A stretch of DNA of 64,000 bases, taken from assembly GCF_900105195.1 (NCBI RefSeq), contig NZ_FNRX01000002.1, positions 2,480,001 through 2,544,000 of the forward strand, read 5' to 3'. Under the pieces are notes generated by a model. That model had not been told where the DNA came from, did not search any database, and was given only the letters and a program-made list of their open reading frames with translations. The position numbers and the translations under genes were made by a program. The DNA is from Rhodococcus pyridinivorans (GTDB taxonomy: Bacteria; Actinomycetota; Actinomycetes; Mycobacteriales; Mycobacteriaceae). Shown piece by piece: positions 1-7,331 of the stretch (positions are counted from its first letter, which is position 1; every line of letters begins with the position of its first letter).

Positions 1-847
1 TCTCCAGTGCCAGCGCGTACAGGACGGTCCTCTTGCCCGAGCGCAGGTCGTCGCCCGAAGGCTTGCCGGTGACCTTGGGGTCGCCGAAGACACCGAGCAG
101 GTCGTCGCGCAGCTGGAACGCCAGGCCGATGTCGGTGCCGAAGCGGCGGTATGCGGCGATGAGGTCGTCGTCGGCGCCGGCGAGGGCAGCGCCGATGTGC
201 AGGGGGCGTTCGATCGTGTACGCCGCGGTCTTGAACCGGTTGACCCGCGTAGCGGCCTCCACCGATTCGTCCGCCGCCACTTCGTTGGCGATGTCGAGGT
301 ACTGCCCGCCGAGCACTTCGGTGCGCATCGCGGTCCAGGCCGGGACCACGCGCGCGACGGTCGCGGGGTCGAGCCCCGCCGAGTGCAGCATGTCGTCGGC
401 CCAGACCAGGGCGAGGTCGCCGAGCAGGATCGCGACCGACTCGCCGAACTGCTCCGGCCTGCCGTGCCAGCCGGCCTTCCGGTGCTGCTCGGTGAACTCG
501 ACGTGCACGGTGGGGAATCCGCGGCGCGTGGTGGAGGCATCGATGATGTCGTCGTGGACGAGCGCCGCGGCCTGCACGAGCTCGAGCGCGGAGCACGCCT
601 GCAGGACGGCCTCGGCGTCCGGCCCGGTCGGGTCACCACCGGCGCCGAGCCAGCCCGTCCAGGCGAAACGCGGACGCACCCGCTTGCCGCCGCGCAGCAC
701 GAATGCCTCGAGCGTGTCGACGGCCTGCCGGTATCCATTGCCCACCGAGTCGACCAGGTCGGAGCGTGAGGTGAAGAACTGCCGGAGGGAGTCCTCCACC
801 CGATGGGGGAGCTGCTCGGCAGACAGGTGAACGGCGCCGGTAGACAG
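1..847 (-). CDS. idsA2: Polyprenyl (geranylgeranyl-type) diphosphate synthase, C-terminus cut by window edge
   Basis: Trans-isoprenyl diphosphate synthase that chain-elongates isopentenyl diphosphate. The first Asp-rich motif reads LVQAAALVHDDIID and the second region LRDDLLGVFGDPKVTGKPSG; FVLRGGKRVRPAF is the usual N-terminal signature. The gene runs off the left edge, so the last part is missing. It is divergent from metF, the same pair as M. tuberculosis Rv2173/Rv2172c. No ATG fits the start. A GGAGG at 859-855 lies 7 nt before a CTG at 847 that would give MSTGAVHLSAEQLPHRVEDS; the next conventional start is GTG at 799. A -10-like TAGGCT on the minus strand (918-913) predicts a transcript starting near 906, which fits either start. 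Supply of GGPP for carotenoids is a plausible link to the crt genes nearby (inference). Confidence 0.88.
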   Translation of the reverse strand, partial: MSTGAVHLSAEQLPHRVEDSLRQFFTSRSDLVDSVGNGYRQAVDTLEAFVLRGGKRVRPRFAWTGWLGAGGDPTGPDAEAVLQACSALELVQAAALVHDDIIDASTTRRGFPTVHVEFTEQHRKAGWHGRPEQFGESVAILLGDLALVWADDMLHSAGLDPATVARVVPAWTAMRTEVLGGQYLDIANEVAADESVEAATRVNRFKTAAYTIERPLHIGAALAGADDDLIAAYRRFGTDIGLAFQLRDDLLGVFGDPKVTGKPSGDDLRSGKRTVLYALALE

Positions 848-912
848 GACGAAACCTCCAGGTCGATGGGTGACGGCACCTCGGAGGCGGGTGAGCCGGA
901 GGTGCCGCGACC

Positions 913-918
913 AGCCTA
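913..918 (-). promoter_or_regulatory. Candidate -10 element of the polyprenyl synthase gene
   Basis: TAGGCT on the minus strand fits the actinobacterial TANNNT pattern. Transcription would begin near 906, about 60 nt before the CTG proposed as start. No clear -35 was seen. Confidence 0.35.
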
Positions 919-967
919 TCCGCACAGTCGGGTCGTCGCCGGTAGCGACCGCCCCGGGGGCGCCAAC

Positions 968-973
968 TATGCT
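968..973 (+). promoter_or_regulatory. -10 element of metF, leaderless arrangement
   Basis: TATGCT ends exactly 6 nt before the GTG at 980, so transcription would start on the first base of the start codon. No ribosome binding site precedes the GTG, which agrees with a leaderless mRNA. Confidence 0.55.
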
Positions 974-979
974 GGACCG

Positions 980-1963
980 GTGACAAGCGACTTCGTCAGG
1001 GCAACCGAGGACGGCGGGATTTCTCGGACCCCGTCGATCGTGGACCGTCTCGGGTCCGCGCGTTCGGGCCGCATTCCGTTCTCCGTCGAGTTCTCCCCGC
1101 CTCGCGACGCCGAGGCCGAGGGACGACTGTGGCGCGCCGTGCGGACGTTCGAACGTCTCGGCCCGGCCTTCGTATCGATGACCTACGGCGCCGGGGGCTC
1201 CACCCGCGACCGTACGGTCCGGGTCACCGGACGCCTCGCCGAGGAGACCACCCTCCTGCCGGTCGCGCACCTCACGGCCGTCGGGCACAGCATCGACGAA
1301 CTGCGCGCGATGGTCGGCGCCTACGCCGACCGCGGCATCACCAACATCCTCGCGCTGCGCGGTGACCCGCCGGGCAACCCGCTCGGCGAGTGGGAAAAGC
1401 ACCCCGAAGGTCTCGAATACGCCGACGAGCTCGTGCGTCTGGTGCGCGAGCTCGGCGACTTCCACGTGGGCGTCGCGTCGTTCCCCGAAGGACACCACCG
1501 GTCCCCGGACCTCGATCACGACACCCGCTATCTCGTGCAGAAGCTCCGTGCGGGTGCCGAGTACTCGATCACCCAGATGTTCTTCGACGTCGAGCACTAC
1601 CTGAGGCTGCGCGACCGGGTCGTGGCCTGCGACGCCGAGCAGGGGCTCAAGCCGATCATCCCCGAGATCATGCCCATCACGTCGCTGCGCTCGGCGCGGC
1701 GCAGCCTCGAACTGTCGGGTTCGCACCTGCCGCCCGTTCTCGAGGAGCGGCTGCGGCGCGCGGCAGGCGACGGTCCGGAGGAGAACCGCGCCGCGGTGCG
1801 CGAGGTGGGTATCGAGGTGGCGACGGAGATGTGCGAGCGGCTGATCTCCGAGGGTGCGCCGTGCCTGCACTTCATCACGCTCAACTTCGCCCGCGCGACC
1901 GGCGAGGTGCTCGACCGCCTCGGCTACGAACTCGAAGCTCCCGCCGCGGTGCAGCCGGCCTGA
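980..1963 (+). CDS. metF: Methylenetetrahydrofolate reductase
   Basis: 327-residue TIM-barrel enzyme that reduces 5,10-methylene-THF to 5-methyl-THF for methionine synthesis. Visible family features are the strand IPFSVEFSPPRDAEAEGRLW near the N-terminus with the catalytic Glu, MTYGAGGSTRDRT, the ALRGDPPG segment, EYSITQMFFD and a C-terminal LHFITLNF. The GTG at 980 is preferred because homology begins soon after it and a good -10 sits at leaderless distance; an open frame from 803 continues upstream but has no family similarity. It is divergent from the prenyl synthase, as in mycobacteria (Rv2172c/Rv2173). Whether it uses flavin and NADH like E. coli MetF or behaves like the atypical mycobacterial enzyme cannot be told from sequence alone. 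Confidence 0.9.
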   Translation: MTSDFVRATEDGGISRTPSIVDRLGSARSGRIPFSVEFSPPRDAEAEGRLWRAVRTFERLGPAFVSMTYGAGGSTRDRTVRVTGRLAEETTLLPVAHLTAVGHSIDELRAMVGAYADRGITNILALRGDPPGNPLGEWEKHPEGLEYADELVRLVRELGDFHVGVASFPEGHHRSPDLDHDTRYLVQKLRAGAEYSITQMFFDVEHYLRLRDRVVACDAEQGLKPIIPEIMPITSLRSARRSLELSGSHLPPVLEERLRRAAGDGPEENRAAVREVGIEVATEMCERLISEGAPCLHFITLNFARATGEVLDRLGYELEAPAAVQPA

Positions 1964-1987
1964 CATCCGGCCCGCGCCGGTTCGGGG

Positions 1988-3205
1988 TCAGGGCAGGACG
2001 CGGGCCTTCCACGCCGCGCGTCCGCTGCGCCGTGCCCGGATCGACGACGCCGTGAGCGCACCGACCGCCAGGACCGATGCCGGGTGCGCCGCGGCGTCCA
2101 GCAGATCGTCGACGGGACGGTCCGGAGCGTCCGGGTGTCGGCGTCCTCCCCGCTCGGTGACGCGCGCGAGAAGGCGTGACGTCACGCCCGCGGTGGCACC
2201 GGCCACGCCCCAGCGTCGCGTCCGTCCCCCGCCGAGAAGCGCCGCGGTCGGGGGCACGAAGTAGGCGAGGAGATACAGCGCGACCACCGCGGCCGCCCCG
2301 ACCGGGGATCCGAACGCCGACCACAGCCAGCGGGTGTAACCGCCGATCAGCGGGCGGGCTCCGTCGTACATCCGGCACGACGCCAGTCCGCCCGCGGCCG
2401 CGACCGTCGTAGGCAGTCCGGCGCGACGCAGTGTCCGGGCCAGATCCAGATCCTCCGTGGGACTCGCCGCGACCGCGGCGTGCCCGCCGATCGCCGCGTA
2501 GGCGCGCGCGTCGAAGACGAGGAACTGTCCGCACGCGACCGCCATCGACGGCCGGTGGGTGCGGTGCGAGACCGCGACGGGGAGCAACGAGAACCACGAC
2601 CAGAACAGCAGGGGCTGCACGAGCCGTTCGAGCGCCGATCCGGTGAGCTGGTACGGGAACGGTGAGACGAGCGCGGCGTCCTGGTGGCGCAGCAGAGCGA
2701 CGGCGGCGGCGAGCGCGTCGGGTGCGAGCCGGACGTCCGCGTCGACGAACACGACGATGCCGCTGTCGGTAGTCGATCCGGCGTGGGCGACGGCTGCGGC
2801 GCACGCGGCCGCCTTCCCGGTCCATCCTTCGGGCGGTGGCTGTGTCGATCGGACGACGGTGATGCGCTCGTCGCCCTCGGCCGCGGCCGTGGCCAGGTCG
2901 GCGGTGCCGTCGGACGAGTCGTCGTCGAGGATCACCACGCGCAGGGCGTGCAGTCGTGTCTGTGCCCGCAGGTCGGAGACGATCGCGGCGATGCGGGGCG
3001 CCTCGTCGCGGGCGGGGACGACGACGGTGACCTGCTCGTCGACCACCGGTCCCGGCACGAGACGAGGGAGCGAGACCCGGTTCGCGACGGCAACGGCCGC
3101 GCCGTAGGAGGCGACGAGAGCGCCACCGGCGACGAGTCGCGTGAGACCGGGGGACGGGTCGCGCGGAAGGCGGGTCAGGACCGCGTCCCGTTCGCCGACG
3201 ACCAC
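1988..3205 (-). CDS. GT2 family glycosyltransferase, CruC/CrtQ-like
   Basis: About 405 residues. An N-terminal GT-A domain shows VVVPARDEAPRI, ILDDDSSDGTADL, the metal-binding VFVDADVRLAPDAL, an EDLDLARTLRRAG acid and YTRWLWS, in the order typical of GT2 enzymes. PPPEGWTGKAAACAAA is the signature seen in carotenoid and polyisoprenoid glycosyltransferases such as CrtQ/CruC. Hydrophobic stretches in the middle and C-terminal third imply membrane attachment. It is last in the operon after lppM. The GTG at 3205 overlaps the lppM end by about 30 nt and is the only near start in frame, but its ribosome site is poor, so the start is uncertain. Role in glycosylating a hydroxylated carotenoid made by the CruF-like neighbour is inference. 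Confidence 0.75.
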   Translation of the reverse strand: MVVGERDAVLTRLPRDPSPGLTRLVAGGALVASYGAAVAVANRVSLPRLVPGPVVDEQVTVVVPARDEAPRIAAIVSDLRAQTRLHALRVVILDDDSSDGTADLATAAAEGDERITVVRSTQPPPEGWTGKAAACAAAVAHAGSTTDSGIVVFVDADVRLAPDALAAAVALLRHQDAALVSPFPYQLTGSALERLVQPLLFWSWFSLLPVAVSHRTHRPSMAVACGQFLVFDARAYAAIGGHAAVAASPTEDLDLARTLRRAGLPTTVAAAGGLASCRMYDGARPLIGGYTRWLWSAFGSPVGAAAVVALYLLAYFVPPTAALLGGGRTRRWGVAGATAGVTSRLLARVTERGGRRHPDAPDRPVDDLLDAAAHPASVLAVGALTASSIRARRSGRAAWKARVLP

Positions 3206-3897
3206 TGCGGCGCGGGATTGCGGGTGAACCAGGCCGCGCCGGCGATGATCAGCGTGACACCGAAGGCGCCGCCGGCCATGATTCCGGCCCAGCCCGCGAA
3301 ACCGCGCGTGTTGGGATCGGCGTAGCGCACCTCCGCGCGGAGGGTGCTCACCTCGCCGGCCGGAATCTTCCAGGTCACGACCGAATCCGACTCGCGGGTG
3401 CCGTTGGTGGTCGCCACCCGGGCGGGGAACGCGATGGTGAACTGCACGTCGGTGCCCTGGGTGGGAGCGGACTCGAGATCCACACGTCCGTTCAGTGCCA
3501 CCAGATCGCCCGAGCGCTGCAGGTTGAGCTGGAACATGCCGGCGCTCTGATCGGACATCGTGGCGAGCTGCTGGACGTCGCCGAAGGTGAGGTCGTTGAA
3601 GAAGACCTGGCTCCCGACGTAGCCGTCCTGCGAGTACTCCTGCACCCGCACCTTCCCGGCCAGGGCCGAGGGAGCGGTGAGTTCGGGGCCGGGATCGTTC
3701 TCGTCGGCGGGGATGGTCGCGGCGACGATCTGCCCCGACACACGGTCGTCGGAGGAGATCCCCATCGTCGCCTGCACGCGCAGGCAGCCGGTGAGGAGCG
3801 GGAGGCCGAGGAGCACGAGCCCCACGACCGCGACGACACGACGGCGGACGGACAGGATGGACGACTGCACGGAGAACATGGTGCCAGGCACGGTCAT
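3175..3897 (-). CDS. lppM: LppM-family lipoprotein
   Basis: 240 residues. A positively charged N-terminus (SVRRR) and hydrophobic core end in a lipobox LLTGC with the lipidated Cys at residue 38. The exported domain (MGISSDDRVSGQIVAA onward) and one transmembrane helix near the C-terminus (AGIMAGGAFGVTLIIAGAAW) followed by a short cytosolic tail match mycobacterial LppM (Rv2171). The ATG at 3897 overlaps the stop of the CruF-like gene as ATGA, so translation is probably coupled. In M. tuberculosis lppM lies next to the MTHFR and GNAT genes; here three carotenoid-type genes surround it. LppM is linked to phagosomal trafficking in mycobacteria; its molecular role is unsettled. Confidence 0.85.
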   Translation of the reverse strand: MTVPGTMFSVQSSILSVRRRVVAVVGLVLLGLPLLTGCLRVQATMGISSDDRVSGQIVAATIPADENDPGPELTAPSALAGKVRVQEYSQDGYVGSQVFFNDLTFGDVQQLATMSDQSAGMFQLNLQRSGDLVALNGRVDLESAPTQGTDVQFTIAFPARVATTNGTRESDSVVTWKIPAGEVSTLRAEVRYADPNTRGFAGWAGIMAGGAFGVTLIIAGAAWFTRNPAPQWSSANGTRS

Positions 3898-4772
3898 CCT
3901 CGTCGGTTCTTCGGGTCGCTCGCGGCGAGTCGTGCCTCGTCCCGCCCGGGACCGGACACGCTTGCGCGCCACGACCGGACGAGTGAGACCAGCAGGGGAA
4001 GACCCAGTACCCCCATGACGACCAGCCCGTAAACCGCGGAGTAGCCGAGTTGGGGAGCGTCGAGGAATACGCTGTGGGCGAGGGCCGAACCGAGCCACGT
4101 CCACAGGAACAGCGCAATCGGCACGGCGTCGTGCCGGGGCGCGTCGGCACGGTCCGAGCGGGAGTCGACGAGCACGAGTACGGTCGCCATGATCGCGGCG
4201 ACGAGGAGCCAGCCCGCGTAGTTGGTGAGCGGGATGTGCTCGATCCCGGGCAGGCCGCCGGCGTTGCACCACGACCAGTGCCCGTCCGCCACCATCTGGG
4301 GGTCGAGATAGAGATCCCAGCCCAGCATGCCGACGGTGACCGCCGCGACCCTGCCGGGACCGTTGCGGACGAGGCGGGAGGCCACGCACCAGACGGGGTA
4401 CAGGCCCGCCGACCACGCCAGCGGCACCACCAGCGGGACGTCGAGTGCGGCCGGCCCGAGCCTGTCGGTGACGTAGCTGTAGCAGCCGTAGGGATAGCCG
4501 GTCATCGTGCCGACCACCTCGGACAGATACCCGATGCCCGCCGAGCTGACGAACAGGACGACGGCGAAGGTGATGCCGCGGTTCAACGCGGCGTGGACGA
4601 GGCAGGCGGCGGTGAGCAGCGTGACGACCGCGACGGTCGCGGCGTCCCGGGCGCCGCCCTCGGTGAGGGGATAGGCGATCTGGGCGAGGACCGCGGCGAC
4701 GGCCGGGACGATCGGAAGGACCGTCCGCCACCGGGCCGGTCGGGGCGGTGCGGGGACGCGGGTGTCGGTCAC
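3894..4772 (-). CDS. cruF: Carotenoid biosynthesis membrane protein, CruF-like (DUF422)
   Basis: 292-residue polytopic protein with about seven hydrophobic segments. Family-type motifs include SSAGIGYLSEVVGTMTGYPYG, WDLYLDPQMVADGHWSW and GIEHIPLTNYAGW, characteristic of the DUF422 carotenoid proteins that include carotenoid 1',2'-hydratase CruF and bacterioruberin-pathway hydratases. It would hydrate the psi end group of a carotene, making a hydroxyl that a glycosyltransferase could use. The GTG at 4772 overlaps the stop of the upstream oxidoreductase as GTGA, and its own stop overlaps lppM. The exact substrate cannot be read from sequence; the CrtO-like gene upstream and GT2 gene downstream support a keto/glycosylated carotenoid pathway. 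Confidence 0.8.
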   Translation of the reverse strand: MTDTRVPAPPRPARWRTVLPIVPAVAAVLAQIAYPLTEGGARDAATVAVVTLLTAACLVHAALNRGITFAVVLFVSSAGIGYLSEVVGTMTGYPYGCYSYVTDRLGPAALDVPLVVPLAWSAGLYPVWCVASRLVRNGPGRVAAVTVGMLGWDLYLDPQMVADGHWSWCNAGGLPGIEHIPLTNYAGWLLVAAIMATVLVLVDSRSDRADAPRHDAVPIALFLWTWLGSALAHSVFLDAPQLGYSAVYGLVVMGVLGLPLLVSLVRSWRASVSGPGRDEARLAASDPKNRRG

Positions 4773-6364
4773 CGCGACACCCAGCCCTTCACGCGGTCCA
4801 CGAGACTGCCCTTGGCGTCGGCGAGGGCGACCCGGGCGGCGTTGCGGCCGCTCGCACCGGAGACTCCACCACCGGGATGGGTCGAGGCGCCGGTGAGATA
4901 GAGGCCGGGCGCGTCGGGCACCCGGTAGCCGGACAGCTCCGGCAGCGGACGCCACAGGAACATCTGGTCCAGCGACATCTCCACGTGCATGACGTTCCCG
5001 CCGAGCAGGCCGAGTTCGCTCTCGATGTCCGCGGGGGTCTGCACGTGGCAGTGCTCCACGCTCGCGGTGAAGCCGGGAGAGCGCGTCTCCATCTCGGCGA
5101 GGATGCGGTCGGTCTCGGCGCCGGCGATGTCCGCCCAGCGACGTCCGCCGCGCAGCGCGTACGGATGCCACTGGGACCACAGCGTGATCTGGTGCTTGCC
5201 GTCGGGTGCGATCGTCGGGTCGAGGGCGGAGAAGCTCATCGCGAGGACGGTGGGTCGCGGGGGCAGGTCTCCCGCCATCGCGGCACCATGCGCGGCGCGC
5301 AGGTGGGCGCGGTCGTCGACGAGCAGTTGCAGACCGGAGGTCGTCGATTCGGGCTCGTCGCAGCCGCGGTAGCGGGGCAGCGAGTCGGTGCCGAGGCGCA
5401 GGACCATGCCGATGCCCGGACCGACCCGCATGCTGCGACGCCAGCCCTCGAGCCGGTCGCGGTCGTATCCGCCGCGGTCGAGCAGATCCAGCGTGGTCAG
5501 CACGTGGCATCCGGCGACGACCCTGTGGGCTTGCACCGAGCGTCCCGATTCGGTGCGCACGGTCCACAGATCGCCGGTCCGGCGGATCTCGGTGGCGGCG
5601 TCGCCGCAGGTCACCGTGCCGCCATCGGACCGCAGCCGCGACAGCAGGGCCTGGGTGAGCGCACCGCTTCCGCCGATCGCGCGACCCGGGGGAAGGGTGT
5701 GCATGAGGGCGGCGAAGCCCACCATCGCCGCGGTGCCGGGTTCGGACATGGGCGGGCCGGACTGCGCGCCGAACCAGGCGAGGGCCGCCTTGAGGGGTTC
5801 GTCGTCGAAGTACTCGTCGAGCAGGCTGTCGCCGGTGGTGAGGAACCGGCGGGACAGGGCGCTGCCACCCTCACCCGCGTCGAGTCCCCAGAACGAGGAC
5901 AGCAGGTGCCGGCCGGTCGGGGGACGGGTGAACGACGTCATCACCGCCGCGCTGCGCGGGCCCCAGTCCTGCACGAAGCGGCGGTACGCGTCGGCCTCGC
6001 GGCGTCCGCAGGCGGCCTCGACGGAGGCGCAGGTCCGGTCGAGATCGCGGTGGAAGACGATGCCGGGACGGTCGGAGTCCGCAGGGGGCGGCGCGTACGC
6101 CCACGGGTCGCAGTCGATGTAGCGCAGGCCGTGGGCGGCGAGATCGAGTTCCTCGACGATCCCGGAGTGGCGCACCATGATGTGCGCCGAGGAGCCGCGG
6201 TCGACGGCATATCCGGGGAAACGTTCGACGGTGGAGACGGCGCCGCCCGGCACGGTGTCGCGTTCGAGAACCTCCACCGACCATCCGTCGCGGGCGAGAT
6301 AACACGCGGAGACCAGGGCGTTGTGGCCCGAGCCGACGACGACGACGTCGAGTGTGGCGTTCAT
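4769..6364 (-). CDS. crtO: FAD-dependent carotenoid ketolase, CrtO-type (phytoene-desaturase superfamily)
   Basis: 531 residues, the length of the known Rhodococcus CrtO. The N-terminal dinucleotide fold VVVVGSGHNALVSACYLARD (residues 7-26) is followed by PGGAVSTVERFPGYAVDRGS, and the C-terminal FAD-closing motif is GLYLTGASTHPGGGVSGASG. This architecture is that of the CrtI/CrtN/CrtO amine-oxidase-like family; CrtO adds a keto group to beta- or gamma-carotene. ATG at 6364 overlaps the upstream GNAT stop as ATGA. It lies in one operon with a CruF-like hydratase and a GT2 enzyme. Alternatives are an uncharacterised phytoene-desaturase relative acting on another isoprenoid; desaturase CrtI is less likely given the length and operon partners. 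Confidence 0.75.
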   Translation of the reverse strand: MNATLDVVVVGSGHNALVSACYLARDGWSVEVLERDTVPGGAVSTVERFPGYAVDRGSSAHIMVRHSGIVEELDLAAHGLRYIDCDPWAYAPPPADSDRPGIVFHRDLDRTCASVEAACGRREADAYRRFVQDWGPRSAAVMTSFTRPPTGRHLLSSFWGLDAGEGGSALSRRFLTTGDSLLDEYFDDEPLKAALAWFGAQSGPPMSEPGTAAMVGFAALMHTLPPGRAIGGSGALTQALLSRLRSDGGTVTCGDAATEIRRTGDLWTVRTESGRSVQAHRVVAGCHVLTTLDLLDRGGYDRDRLEGWRRSMRVGPGIGMVLRLGTDSLPRYRGCDEPESTTSGLQLLVDDRAHLRAAHGAAMAGDLPPRPTVLAMSFSALDPTIAPDGKHQITLWSQWHPYALRGGRRWADIAGAETDRILAEMETRSPGFTASVEHCHVQTPADIESELGLLGGNVMHVEMSLDQMFLWRPLPELSGYRVPDAPGLYLTGASTHPGGGVSGASGRNAARVALADAKGSLVDRVKGWVSR

Positions 6365-7008
6365 GGGGTACCGCTTCCGTCCGGATCGCCGATCGTGTGA
6401 TGGTGGTGCGGAACGAGGTCCGGCTCGAGGGGCAGGCTCCTGCCGAGGACCGCGAACGGGCGGGCGTCGCCGGTGAAGACGAACCGGCGGACGACGTCCT
6501 GGAATCCGAACCGACGGTACAGCCGCCACGCCCGGTTGTCCTCGCCCGGCACCTCGGGTGTCGACAGCAGTACGGCCGCTTCCGTGCGTCCCCGCAGCAG
6601 CGCCGACAGGAGCAGTTCACCGATGCGGCGTCCCTGCATGTCGGGTCGGACGTGCAGTTCGGTGAGCTCGAAGTAGTCGGAGAGAACGCGATCGATCTCC
6701 TCGGGGGACCGTCCGGAATGGCGCATGCCGGCGCGCACCTGCTGGTGCCACCACTGGCGGGTGTCGCCCCGGTAGCCGTACGCGATCCCGACGACGGTGT
6801 CCGGATCCTCGGGGAGGCTCGCGGCGAACGCCTGCCAACCCGCGCGGGCCGAATGCTCGGACCACATCGGCGCGCGGTGGTACTCCGTGCCTCGGGGATA
6901 TCGCATCGCCGCGACGTAGACGGTCAGCAGCGAGGGCAGGTGCGCACGGAAGTCCGCGGGGGAGAGCTCGGTGAGGATCGGGGCGTCCTGGCAGGGATCG
7001 GTGGTCAT
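6361..7008 (-). CDS. GNAT-family N-acetyltransferase
   Basis: 215 residues with a GNAT fold: the acetyl-CoA loop reads ELHVRPDMQGRRIGELLLSALL (R/Q-x-x-G-x-G/A type) and the C-terminal strand NRAWRLYRRFGFQDVVRRFVF is typical. Position next to lppM and upstream of the DUF3040/mraZ genes matches M. tuberculosis Rv2170, for which protein lysine acetylation has been reported; the substrate here is unknown. It is the first gene of the minus-strand operon and is divergent from the HEPN gene across a 323-bp regulatory region. ATG at 7008 is the first credible start. Why an acetyltransferase shares an operon with carotenoid genes is not explained. Confidence 0.8.
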   Translation of the reverse strand: MTTDPCQDAPILTELSPADFRAHLPSLLTVYVAAMRYPRGTEYHRAPMWSEHSARAGWQAFAASLPEDPDTVVGIAYGYRGDTRQWWHQQVRAGMRHSGRSPEEIDRVLSDYFELTELHVRPDMQGRRIGELLLSALLRGRTEAAVLLSTPEVPGEDNRAWRLYRRFGFQDVVRRFVFTGDARPFAVLGRSLPLEPDLVPHHHHTIGDPDGSGTP

Positions 7009-7090
7009 GCGTGACTCGTTCGGGTGGCTCGCGGTGCGTCGGAGGTGCTCGGGTCTCGCTGATCGTTCGGGATGACGTGGCCGCTTTCTC

Positions 7091-7121
7091 TTGACGGGTT
7101 GTCGGTGGGTCCAGCTATATT
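7091..7121 (+). promoter_or_regulatory. Candidate sigma-A promoter overlapped downstream by an SOS box
   Basis: TTGACG at 7091-7096 and TATATT at 7116-7121 are separated by 19 bp. Transcription would begin near 7128, just at the edge of the LexA palindrome, a position where a bound repressor would block initiation. It points toward the HEPN gene at 7332. Confidence 0.55.
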
Positions 7122-7128
7122 GAATACG

Positions 7129-7144
7129 TCGAACGCATGTTCGA
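7129..7144. promoter_or_regulatory. LexA (SOS) box
   Basis: TCGAACGCATGTTCGA is a perfect match to the Gram-positive/mycobacterial LexA operator TCGAAC-N4-GTTCGA; the palindrome extends one more pair to GTCGAAC/GTTCGAC. It covers about +2 to +17 of the candidate plus-strand promoter and lies 121 bp upstream of the divergent GNAT operon, so the plus-strand gene is the likely target. Confidence 0.8.
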
Positions 7145-7148
7145 CATC

Positions 7149-7193
7149 GGTGATCCGGGGATGTTCGAGGGAAGCGAACATCCCCGGATCACC
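7149..7193 (+). repeat. Perfect 18-bp inverted repeat in the leader of the HEPN gene
   Basis: The arm 7149-7166 is exactly complementary to 7176-7193 with a 9-nt loop. It starts about 20 nt after the predicted transcription start and is not followed by a T tract. Lying between divergent genes, it is not a terminator of either neighbour. A leader-RNA structure or a protein-binding site are both possible. Confidence 0.75.
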
Positions 7194-7286
7194 CTGGGGT
7201 CTCCCGCTCGGCGTCCGTGTCGGGCCTCACTCGAGGACAGTGATCTCCGTTCCTCGGCGTTTCGGCGGGAATGCCACCGGATACCG

Positions 7287-7300
7287 CTCGTTGTAACGAG
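7287..7300. promoter_or_regulatory. Short palindrome upstream of the HEPN gene
   Basis: CTCGTTGTAACGAG is a 6-bp inverted repeat with a 2-bp centre, 31 bp before the start codon; two of the three next flanking pairs also match. It could be an operator, but the size is close to what chance gives. Confidence 0.3.
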
Positions 7301-7331
7301 TGGTGAGACCACGCCGAGGAGGTGCGTGAAC

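Noticed and set aside
923..925. GTG at 925 as start of the polyprenyl synthase
   Set aside because: The likely -10 (918-913) lies downstream of it, and the added residues do not resemble the family.
3177..4731. Long minus-strand open frame of 518 codons spanning lppM and part of the CruF-like gene
   Set aside because: Its first half is out of frame with the CruF-like gene; only the lppM part from 3897 has signal-peptide and family features.
7137..7331. In-frame N-terminal extension of the HEPN gene from an ATG at 7137
   Set aside because: The extension contains the SOS box and the perfect hairpin, and has no ribosome site; the ATG at 7332 has GGAGG at good spacing.
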